Positions 6,479-11,892 of a DNA stretch of 11,892 bases are shown here, piece by piece. The translations under genes were made by a program, and so were the position numbers. The stretch lies in contig DASQRW010000079.1 in the NCBI GenBank assembly GCA_035642715.1, forward strand, positions 1 through 11,892, read 5' to 3'. Source of the DNA: JAJNBK01 sp035642715 (GTDB lineage Archaea > Thermoproteota > Nitrososphaeria > Nitrososphaerales > Nitrososphaeraceae). Under the pieces are notes generated by a model. That model saw only the letters and a program-made list of their open reading frames with translations, was not told where the DNA came from and searched no databases. Each line of letters starts with the position of its first letter. Within the stretch, counting starts at the first letter, position 1.

Positions 6479-7210
6479 CTACAGTTTTTTGAACTGACCT
6501 CCATTTTCTTCTCCTCCTTCTCTTCTTGCTGCTTCTCCGTTCTTATTTGTAATAACTACTCCAGTCTCTACCAATGGTTTTTCTCCAAGTGCTCTTTCTA
6601 TTGCTTTAGTGCTTAATTCAATTGCTTGATCAATACCCATATCTGCACTATAGCCTCGTTGAATTATGTCCAATGCGATATCTGATGATTGCCCTATTGC
6701 AAATCCTGATCCTCTAAAGAAAGTTCCACCCGGATCCACTTGGTATAACTGAACCCCAGTCTGATCTTCTCCTGCAATTATTATTGAGGCTGCTTGTGGT
6801 CTGACTGCATATATGGTATAGTTGTGCAAGTATGAGCCAATATGCTTTGCAAGTGAGCTTATATCTATTGGACTTTCAAATGTAAGTTTATGCTTTTGTG
6901 CTTCTAACCGTAGTTGATCAATTAATTGCAAGATATCACCTATGTATCCTGAGCCTGTGGCTCCAACATGTCTATCAATTGTAAATATTTTTTCAGCCGG
7001 ATCCACTAAAGCTTTAGTCGGCTTGATATGACTTGAAAGTAATGCAAAGTTTGGTGTTTTAATTCCTATTGTAGTTGAACCTCTGTTTACTGCTTCTAAT
7101 GCGCTATCTACTAATACCAATCTTCCTCCGGGTCCATAGTAGTATGGGTATCGGCTGCTGCCGCCAAAGCCAGAGTTAGATGTTGGTCCTGTCATACCAT
7201 TCTCTGACAT
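6479..7210 (-). CDS. Divergent proteasome alpha-type subunit
   Basis: A 243-residue Ntn-hydrolase-fold protein that aligns along its length with archaeal proteasome alpha. GPGGRLVLVDSALEAVNRGS (27-45) matches the usual SPDGRL..VEYA.EAV..GS. PAEKIFTID (71-79) holds K74, equivalent to the alpha Lys66 that binds the HbYX tail of the ATPase, and SG (87-88) with D92 matches the rest of that pocket. DPGGTFFRGSGFAIGQSSD (159-177) matches DPAGT....ATAIGSG.D. It has no catalytic Thr, as expected for alpha. The odd feature is the N-terminus: the conserved YDR-type gate sequence is absent, replaced by a Gly/Ser/Tyr-rich stretch with RYPYYYGPGG, and VEYA reads VDSA. The C-terminus is a Gly/Glu-rich tail ending FKKL. 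ATG at 7210 lies two bases after the beta gene's stop, so the genes are co-transcribed. None of the usual archaeal psmA/exosome neighbours is present, suggesting a paralogue. Confidence 0.85.
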   Translation of the reverse strand: MSENGMTGPTSNSGFGGSSRYPYYYGPGGRLVLVDSALEAVNRGSTTIGIKTPNFALLSSHIKPTKALVDPAEKIFTIDRHVGATGSGYIGDILQLIDQLRLEAQKHKLTFESPIDISSLAKHIGSYLHNYTIYAVRPQAASIIIAGEDQTGVQLYQVDPGGTFFRGSGFAIGQSSDIALDIIQRGYSADMGIDQAIELSTKAIERALGEKPLVETGVVITNKNGEAARREGGEENGGQFKKL

Positions 7211-7212
7211 TA

Positions 7213-7794
7213 CTATTTAGCCGCCTCCTCTACTACTAATAGATTGGGAATTACTAATACATCTATACCATTTCCTGAGCCTGGATCGCGTTCCATTGCT
7301 GCTGACACTGCTTTCGTTGCAATTTCTTTAGCTTCTTCATTAGTTATTTCTTTATGATATAAGCTTTCAAGAACCCCATACGCTATTGGAGAGCCAGAAC
7401 CTGAAGATGCAAAATCTTCGTTAGTGATAGCACCGCTCATGTCTGCTACATACACATGTCCACCTTCTTGATCAACACCTGCAACTAATAATTCTACAAA
7501 GTAGGGTTGGTAATTCTTTAGGCCGGAATATGCCAAATTTGCAATAAGTCTTGCAGATTCCTTTACTGTTAGCATAAATCCCCTTCTCAATTCCATTAGC
7601 GTTCTTTCGGCCTTTGCAACTTTAATCAAGTATTCTGCATCTGATAGCTGTCCAGCAATTGCTATAGCCAAACTATCATCAATCTTTGAAATTTTCTGCG
7701 TTATTTTTGAACCAATAAAGAAGCCCTTGCTTGCTCTTTTGTCTGATCCAAGTACAACACCTTCTTTAGTTTTGATACCAACTATTGTTGTCAT
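7213..7794 (-). CDS. psmB: Proteasome beta subunit without propeptide
   Basis: A 193-residue 20S proteasome beta subunit, the threonine protease of the core particle. With Thr1 following the initiator Met, the catalytic set is complete: T1, D17 (in GSDKRAS), K33 (in ITQKI), the SGSGSP loop, and D169 and S172 in RDPGSGNGID. It should therefore be active. The protein begins MTTIVG, so no propeptide precedes Thr1; Met removal by aminopeptidase would expose the nucleophile, rather than the self-cleavage used by subunits with a prosequence. YVADMSGAI and YGVLESLY match conserved beta segments. The start ATG at 7794 is the only sensible one because of Thr1. A TATA-like AATTAATTTC lies near 7821-7830. 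It is the first gene of a two-gene operon with the alpha-type subunit and probably forms a core with it or with another alpha encoded elsewhere. Confidence 0.92.
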   Translation of the reverse strand: MTTIVGIKTKEGVVLGSDKRASKGFFIGSKITQKISKIDDSLAIAIAGQLSDAEYLIKVAKAERTLMELRRGFMLTVKESARLIANLAYSGLKNYQPYFVELLVAGVDQEGGHVYVADMSGAITNEDFASSGSGSPIAYGVLESLYHKEITNEEAKEIATKAVSAAMERDPGSGNGIDVLVIPNLLVVEEAAK

Positions 7795-8464
7795 TTTTAT
7801 GTAGTATATTTAGAATGTCTGAAATTAATTGACTAGGATTTCAAGATGTAAGTCACAGTAGGAGAAAAAGAAAATTACTTTTCTATCCAAAATTGTTTTT
7901 ACTGTAAATTGAGCACTGCTATCAGTTATTTAATTGATCAAATTGGTTATCGGTATTGTTAGTAATATGAAGTATCCCCACTCTTCTGCTAAGCCAAATT
8001 TGTATTGCAAAACTCTTGCAAATGAATCCGATAATAGAAATGTTTGAATTAATGTATCAAAAATATTAATTACTGCACGCACATACTGATACGTCATTTA
8101 CTATTTTTGCGGCGACATTTAGTTCTGTACAACAGTTTGTAACTAATAATACAATACATATTTTTTCATAATATAATGACATATAATTAAGAATAGTTTT
8201 TTATTTAATCAATCCTTCATTTGGTTCCTTCGATCTTTTTGTTGACTCTGTTTAGCTTTACTTGCTACTCTAGCAACACATTTCACAGGATATCGCATTG
8301 AAATTTTCAGATCGACTTCAAACTAAAGTGATCTAATAATCTTGTACTAATTCTCTGTTTTTTTGATATTGCTAGTTATAGATATATTCCGAACTCTTGG
8401 AATTCTCATTTCTCTGCATGTGTATAAACTTACTGTTGCAAATTGTTTTCCGTTGCTTTAGGGG
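7795..8464. other. Long spacer upstream of proteasome operon, small ORFs only
   Basis: No established gene. The minus strand holds a plausible 55-residue ORF (listed separately) and a 29-residue basic frame at 8209-8298 reading MRYPVKCVARVASKAKQSQQ and onward, which is probably chance. Promoter elements of the proteasome operon lie in the first 40 bases. No tRNA or obvious RNA structure was seen. Confidence 0.5.
7930..8097 (-). CDS. Possible 55-aa small membrane protein
   Basis: An ATG-initiated frame of 56 codons on the same strand as the proteasome operon, ending 135 bp before it. The product begins MTYQYVRAVINIFDTLIQTF, continues through LARVLQYKFGLAEE-like helical sequence (as SFARVLQYKFGLAEEWGY), and ends in the hydrophobic FILLTIPITNLIN. 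It could be a small membrane-associated protein. I recognise no family. Amino-acid composition looks natural, with two hydrophobic stretches separated by a charged segment. No strong TATA box or Shine-Dalgarno decides the start. It might be co-transcribed with the proteasome genes, but the gap makes that uncertain. Confidence 0.3.
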   Translation of the reverse strand: MTYQYVRAVINIFDTLIQTFLLSDSFARVLQYKFGLAEEWGYFILLTIPITNLIN

Positions 8465-8959
8465 TTAACTTGCTTTCATTTTATCAACTAATACTAATAC
8501 TACTACTTGCCATAATGATCTATACTTTCTATAGTTAACTGATTTTGACTTTCTTTTCTGTATTGCTTCAGATACTTTCTTCCATAGTTTTCTCTCAAAC
8601 TAATAGGCCATTATTATACCTACAGCAGTGCCTCCTACTGCGCCTAATGGTCCTACAACAAGAAAACCAGTAACTCTAGGAAACAATAGACTTTCAAACC
8701 ATGATCCTGAAGCTATTTCAATAGCAAAGTCATCTGAATCACCTATTATAGATATATAGTAATCTCACATAAGGCACCAGGTAAACCAATAAAGAGTTAT
8801 TTACGGCAGTTATACTGCGTAATGGTTTACCATTCATCTCTTCATTTATCTCTGATACAATCTTTAGATCCTTTTCTTGCTCTGTCTCTTGTTTGATACT
8901 ATTATATAGGTATCTAGATTGCTCTGAAGTCCTTTATAATGTTCTTCTACTCTGGCCAT
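8465..8959 (-). pseudogene. Decayed gene for a helical protein with a C-terminal glycine-rich membrane segment
   Basis: Minus-strand frames joined across shifts give a coherent protein. It starts MARVEEHYKGLQSNLDTYI at 8959. After a one-base shift come SIKQETEQEKDLKIVSEI and NEEMNGKPLRSITAVNNSLL. After further shifts come GLPGALCEITIY, then ISIIGDSDDFAIEIASGSWF. That frame continues as ESLLFPRVTGFLVVGP and a Gly/Ala-rich hydrophobic stretch ending GIIMAY before a TAG at 8600-8602. The same frame stays open past that stop with FERKLWKKVSEAIQKRKSKS, reaching TAA at 8465-8467, so the TAG looks like a nonsense mutation. The predicted ancestor had an N-terminal coiled coil, at least one membrane segment and a basic cytoplasmic tail. 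I do not recognise the family. It lies 80 bp downstream of hsp20 on the same strand. Confidence 0.65.
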
Positions 8960-9039
8960 AGGTAAAAACTTTCCACTTCTTCCTATGTTTTTCTAAAACA
9001 ATATTAGGTGCGATGATATAAAATTTTTTTACTATTTTA

Positions 9040-9699
9040 TTACTCTACTTTTATCTCCTTTCCTTTAGGTTTTGCCTGTTCTTTTTTATTAAAGACTATT
9101 TCGAGTATCCCATTCTTATATGTAGATTTAACTGTTTCAATATCTGCTTCTGAAGGTAAATCAATAACTCTATGATATTTTTTCTGTGGATCAGTAGTCG
9201 TTACTTCTAGTGAGTTGTCATAAGCATTTATTTTGATACTCTCTTTATTGACACCTGGTATTTCCACTACAACTTTAACTTCCTTATCAGATGCGACTAC
9301 ATCTGCCAAAGGCTCTCTTTCATCTGTAATCATAGGTTGAGCGGCAGAGGTTGTTCCTGTTGCTCCTAATCGAAAAGGTGATCTTATATTTCCAAACTCT
9401 CTTACTTTTGGCTTACCGTCAGGTCCAATAGTCATTGAATAACCATATACTAACGGTCCTACTTCACGTACCTTACCGCCTTGCGGAGTTTCATATTCTC
9501 TTACTAATTCTTTTGGTATGTTTGATTGTATGTCTTTAAATTGTTCTTCAAACATTCTCTGCATTTCTCTTCTCATTTCATCTAATTGTCTTGGCATATC
9601 ACTACCAAACCATCCCCCTCTTCCTATTGATGATGGCATCCTACTACTACCAAAGAATCTCCTAAACCAATCTTCTGGTTCAATACCCCAAAAGCTCAA
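9040..9699 (-). CDS. hsp20: Small heat shock protein, Hsp20/alpha-crystallin family
   Basis: A 219-residue cytosolic ATP-independent holdase that binds unfolding proteins during stress. The N-terminal region is long: it starts MSFWGIEPEDWFRRFFGSS, has an Arg/Glu/Met-rich helix (QLDEMRREMQRMFEEQF), and holds the archaeal segment GPLVYGYSMTIGPDGKPKVREFGN split around residues 81-104. The alpha-crystallin domain spans about 128-210, with EPLADVV, VVVEIPGVNKESIKI, RVIDLPSEAD and YKNGILEIVF. The C-terminus KGKEIKVE supplies an I-x-V anchoring motif. The start is TTG at 9699: it is the first possible codon after an in-frame TGA and is preceded six bases upstream by GGTGA, matching the archaeal anti-Shine-Dalgarno. 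It stands alone, which fits stress-specific control. Confidence 0.9.
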   Translation of the reverse strand: MSFWGIEPEDWFRRFFGSSRMPSSIGRGGWFGSDMPRQLDEMRREMQRMFEEQFKDIQSNIPKELVREYETPQGGKVREVGPLVYGYSMTIGPDGKPKVREFGNIRSPFRLGATGTTSAAQPMITDEREPLADVVASDKEVKVVVEIPGVNKESIKINAYDNSLEVTTTDPQKKYHRVIDLPSEADIETVKSTYKNGILEIVFNKKEQAKPKGKEIKVE

Positions 9700-9705
9700 T
9701 AGTTT

Positions 9706-9710
9706 TCACC
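9706..9710 (-). promoter_or_regulatory. Shine-Dalgarno of hsp20 (supports TTG start)
   Basis: Reading on the minus strand, GGTGA stands six bases before the TTG start codon. It matches the core complementary to the archaeal 16S rRNA 3' end. It decides the start, because no ATG is available in frame until residue 21. Confidence 0.65.
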
Positions 9711-9730
9711 TTGTAATACCATGGTTTGTA

Positions 9731-9740
9731 TTATAAATAA
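9731..9740 (-). promoter_or_regulatory. TATA box of hsp20
   Basis: TTATTTATAA on the minus strand, centred about 36 bases before the TTG start. Transcription starting about 26 bases further on would give a leader of roughly 10 bases that still includes the Shine-Dalgarno. Confidence 0.5.
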
Positions 9741-9857
9741 ATCATTATAGAAAATTCCTAGATATGTAAGATTATTAATGTTCCTAAATAATATTATTAT
9801 AGAATATTTTATTCAGACAACATATTTAGAGAAACTAAAAGTGAAGGCACATATAGG

Positions 9858-10030
9858 ATGAGGAAGGCGCAACAAGCTATGAATCAGAGAAGTATCGGCA
9901 AGCTCTCAGCTGGATTAGTTGCTGTATCTACTACTATTATACGAAAGCAATTGCACAGGATATGACTTTATACTTCACACAAAATCAAGAGAACAGATGT
10001 AGTGTGGTGCTTCAAGCTGCAGTAACATAG
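9858..10030 (+). pseudogene. Remnant of a small secreted-protein gene with signal peptide
   Basis: An ATG frame at 9858-9965 encodes MRKAQQAMNQRSIGKLSAGL followed by VAVSTTII, which looks like a signal peptide, then ends in out-of-frame sequence. A one-base shift near 9940 restores YTKAIAQDMTLYFTQNQENR, placing an A-I-A-Q signal-peptidase-like site right after the hydrophobic core, with a stop at 10028-10030. The mature part would be only about 20-25 residues, so the gene is truncated as well as shifted. The 3' half overlaps another remnant on the opposite strand, and only one of the two readings may be real there. Confidence 0.35.
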
Positions 10031-10178
10031 TATGATTACCTTTAACTTTAGTAGTCACGGTCTTAAGCTTGGAGGATGATCAATATAAATTGGCATTTTC
10101 TTTTGTTGATTAAATTCTTTACCTTCTTTTGAAGACAGTCTTAACATGAACTATCTGTGATTTAATTTCTTTACGATA
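9975..10178 (-). pseudogene. C-terminal remnant of an unidentified protein gene
   Basis: Minus-strand frames joined across two shifts read YRKEIKSQIVHVKTV, then SSKEGKEFNQQKKMPIYIDH and PPSLR, then TVTTKVKGNHTMLLQLEAPH and YICSLDFV, with TGA at 9975-9977. The phases change near 10129 and 10072. The sequence looks like the beta-rich end of a once-functional protein, but no family is recognised and no start is found. It overlaps the signal-peptide remnant on the plus strand. Confidence 0.4.
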
Positions 10179-10226
10179 TTACAAAAAGTGAATGCTTAAG
10201 AATTACTCTAAAATATCTCTGTCATC

Positions 10227-10553
10227 ATGAAGGATACATTAGACATAAAGTATGCCAAATACAACAGAGTTCGCTTAAAAGAAGGTAAAAGGGATAAAAT
10301 TACAAAAATGTTTATAGAATTTTTTAATGAAGCGGAAGGAAAAACAAAGGGTATGGAAGGATATATAATAATGGACAACATTGAAGATTCGAATGAATCA
10401 ATTGTTATAACTTTTTGGAATTCAAAGCAGGATATGGATACATATTACCAGCCTCACAATAAAGATCTTTCTGGCTTGATAGAAAAAGCAAAACCATCAT
10501 TTGAACAAATGCCAGAAAGGAGCAGCTATTCCATATCCCGTTTAAACATGTAG
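10227..10553 (+). CDS. Antibiotic biosynthesis monooxygenase (ABM) domain-like protein
   Basis: A 108-residue single-domain protein of the dimeric alpha-beta barrel type. The pattern matches ABM proteins: a first strand YAKYNRVRLKEGKRDKI, a helix ITKMFIEFFNEAEG, then GMEGYIIMDNIEDSNESIVI followed by TFWNSKQDMDTYY, where the W and the helix after it are typical. Such proteins act in the cytosol as small cofactor-free monooxygenases, haem-degrading enzymes or simply ligand-binding folds, so the reaction cannot be named. The C-terminal extension (LIEKAKPSFEQMPERSSYSI) includes a basic tail. ATG at 10227 is the only good start. CTTAAGAA at 10195-10202 or TAAAATAT at 10209-10216 might be its TATA element; neither is decisive. 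The gene is not in an operon. Confidence 0.7.
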   Translation: MKDTLDIKYAKYNRVRLKEGKRDKITKMFIEFFNEAEGKTKGMEGYIIMDNIEDSNESIVITFWNSKQDMDTYYQPHNKDLSGLIEKAKPSFEQMPERSSYSISRLNM

Positions 10554-11074
10554 CTTTATTGCGGGCGAGACTATCAACAATATAAAATTATCAGAATGAC
10601 TGAACTGCTATTGATGCTCCGCAGTTTACCAGAATTGTCTATGATAATAATAAGTAGTTTTTGCACATGCTGGACTGTTTCTTCTATAATCTCTATAAAG
10701 CACTCCTACTGTATTTTTAAGATCTTTCTATGTATATTCTATTCATAGATAAGAATAATTTTGGAAATGGCGTAAAAGAAATCTTATTAAGGTTAATTAT
10801 TGTTATTATTATTATAAACCAATTGAATTAAGACTTTGAATGCATTTTGTTAATTACCTTCACCGTTTCAATGCATTCTCTCTCTGTGACTCCATAATCA
10901 AATTCAGATATCACTATTGTGACCATTCTTTTGCTGTCTAATATTTTTTGAACTTTCAATTATGGCAATGGGGATAAAATAGTCTCACAGTTCATAGTAA
11001 TGATCTTGCATATATAAAATTGAATGTAGTTTAACCATAACCATGAAATTCTGACAATCATCATACTTAGCCCT
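10554..11074. other. Gene-poor spacer with possible small minus-strand ORF
   Basis: No firm gene. The minus strand at 10828-10926 holds an ATG frame of 32 residues starting MVTIVISEFDYGVTERECIE and ending KVINKMHSKS. The sequence looks natural and could be a microprotein or the end of a decayed gene: a second minus-strand frame just upstream reads ESSKNIRQQKNGHNSDI. TTA/ATT-rich low complexity lies at about 10797-10816. No promoter or terminator is clear. Confidence 0.45.
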
Positions 11075-11272
11075 TCATTGCATCATGACTTTATCCTTAT
11101 AGAAGGGCATCCCTTCTATCATTATCCACTTTGTTAAATTGTCTATTATGATTTGTTTATGTTCTGGACAAAGTTTAATATCATGGAATTTGCAGTCTTT
11201 GCCTCTCACCTGTATATCAAATCCTTTTGCTAATGAGCTGCATTTAGGAATATCACACGAACCATTGACCAT
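11075..11272 (-). CDS. Small Cys/His-rich putative zinc-binding protein
   Basis: A 65-residue soluble protein with Cys/His residues at C6, C11, C27, H30, C35 and H38, in the pattern CDIPKC...CKFH...LCPEH. This resembles a compact zinc ribbon or treble-clef-like knuckle and could bind one or two metal ions. After it comes an amphipathic helix (KQIIIDNLTKWIMIE) and a short tail ending KVMMQ. No DNA-binding or catalytic motif is visible, and I do not recognise a named family; small zinc proteins of this sort are common and mostly uncharacterised in thaumarchaea. ATG at 11272 opens right after an A/T-rich TTATTATAAA, which is closer to the start than a TATA box should be. It stands alone on the minus strand. 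Confidence 0.6.
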   Translation of the reverse strand: MVNGSCDIPKCSSLAKGFDIQVRGKDCKFHDIKLCPEHKQIIIDNLTKWIMIEGMPFYKDKVMMQ

Positions 11273-11892
11273 TTTATAATAATTTAGTATTGATCGTTAA
11301 TTTGAAAATCTAAAAATTATTCTAATAATTAGTACAAGTATAAATTATATATACAAAGTTATTTTAACGCTCTTTTTCAGCTGTTAGAAAGTACATGATA
11401 TTATCATACGTAGTATAATAGTTTAACTTCAGATATGCCAATAGATATTGAAATAATCAGAGCAGAATTGGTTGGGGGCATATATATAATGAAGAAGCAG
11501 GCTCTTTGACACATAACTATAAATTAAAAATTCTGAATAAATACTCTTATTATATTCTAATATGATTCCTCTTAGTTTTAAATTCTTAATAGATAATCTT
11601 TCTCATCTGTGATATTCATGCAATTATCAAATCTTCCTGAACTTATATTAATCCACAAGCTTGCACGATATTGTCATTATGATAACAGCTTTATAAAAAT
11701 AGGAGGAGCGGCAGAACTGCTTTTCAGCTTCCAGGTTTCAATATTACTTTGATATTATTATTTTAGTTTTGAATTGAACAATACTGATCATTAAATCTCC
11801 TGCATCTGTCGATATTAAGTAGTTTAAGAAAATCATTTGGAACAAAAAATCTATTGTTATCAACAAAATGCTAATAAAAAAAATTCTGTCTT
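11273..11892. other. Gene-poor right end of window
   Basis: No firm gene. A plus-strand frame at 11435-11509 (25 codons, starting MPIDIEIIRAELVGG) is too short to claim. On the minus strand, about 11578-11720, alternating frames read APPIFIKLLS, SYHNDNIVQACGLI and ISSGRFDNCMNITDEKDYLL before a TAA at 11578-11580. This suggests the 3' end of another decayed gene. The last 70 bases are A/T-rich with nothing recognisable. Confidence 0.45.

Noticed and set aside
8209..8298. 29-residue basic open frame (minus strand)
   Set aside because: Too short and compositionally simple to separate from chance in this AT-rich spacer.
9518..9736. 72-codon plus-strand frame opposite hsp20
   Set aside because: It is antisense to a well-supported gene with clear Hsp20 motifs; a shadow frame.

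Overview
The window looks like AT-rich archaeal DNA of the ammonia-oxidising Thaumarchaeota type (Nitrososphaeria). The evidence is a set of archaeal families: a 20S proteasome beta subunit beside an alpha-type subunit, an archaeal Hsp20, a DUF4443-type helix-turn-helix protein and CbtB/CbtA. Coding capacity is low: the ten well-supported intact genes cover about 52% of the bases. Low GC with long gene-poor spacers suggests a Ca. Nitrosocosmicus-like soil lineage rather than a compact marine one. This is an inference from style; no rRNA or other taxonomic marker is present.

Left part (1-3900). After a gene-poor start there is a flavin disulfide-type oxidoreductase related to sulfide:quinone oxidoreductase (+). 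A DUF4443-like winged-helix protein (-) follows, divergent from a cbtB-cbtA cobalt-transport operon (+). The 143-bp gap between them carries a well-placed TATA box for cbtB and a small inverted repeat, so the DNA-binding protein is a candidate local regulator.

Middle (3900-7800). A long decayed luciferase-like (probably F420-dependent) monooxygenase gene (+) is readable only by moving between frames. Next come a stand-alone protein combining an AlaRS-type editing domain with a DHHA1-like domain (-), an AT-repeat-rich spacer, and a two-gene proteasome operon (-): a beta subunit with all catalytic residues, then a divergent alpha-type subunit two bases after its stop. This pair is the most interesting item, because the alpha protein keeps the ATPase-docking lysine but has lost the usual YDR gate sequence.

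Right part (7800-11892). A long spacer with small ORFs and a decayed membrane-protein gene lies next to an hsp20 gene (-) that uses a TTG start with a visible Shine-Dalgarno. Beyond it are two overlapping gene remnants, an antibiotic-biosynthesis-monooxygenase-like gene (+), a small Cys/His-rich putative zinc protein (-), and 620 bp with no firm gene.

Overall the window mixes housekeeping and stress functions (proteolysis, chaperone, tRNA proofreading, cobalt uptake, redox) with much decaying sequence and many microsatellites. I see no CRISPR array, tRNA, rRNA, transposase or integrase.
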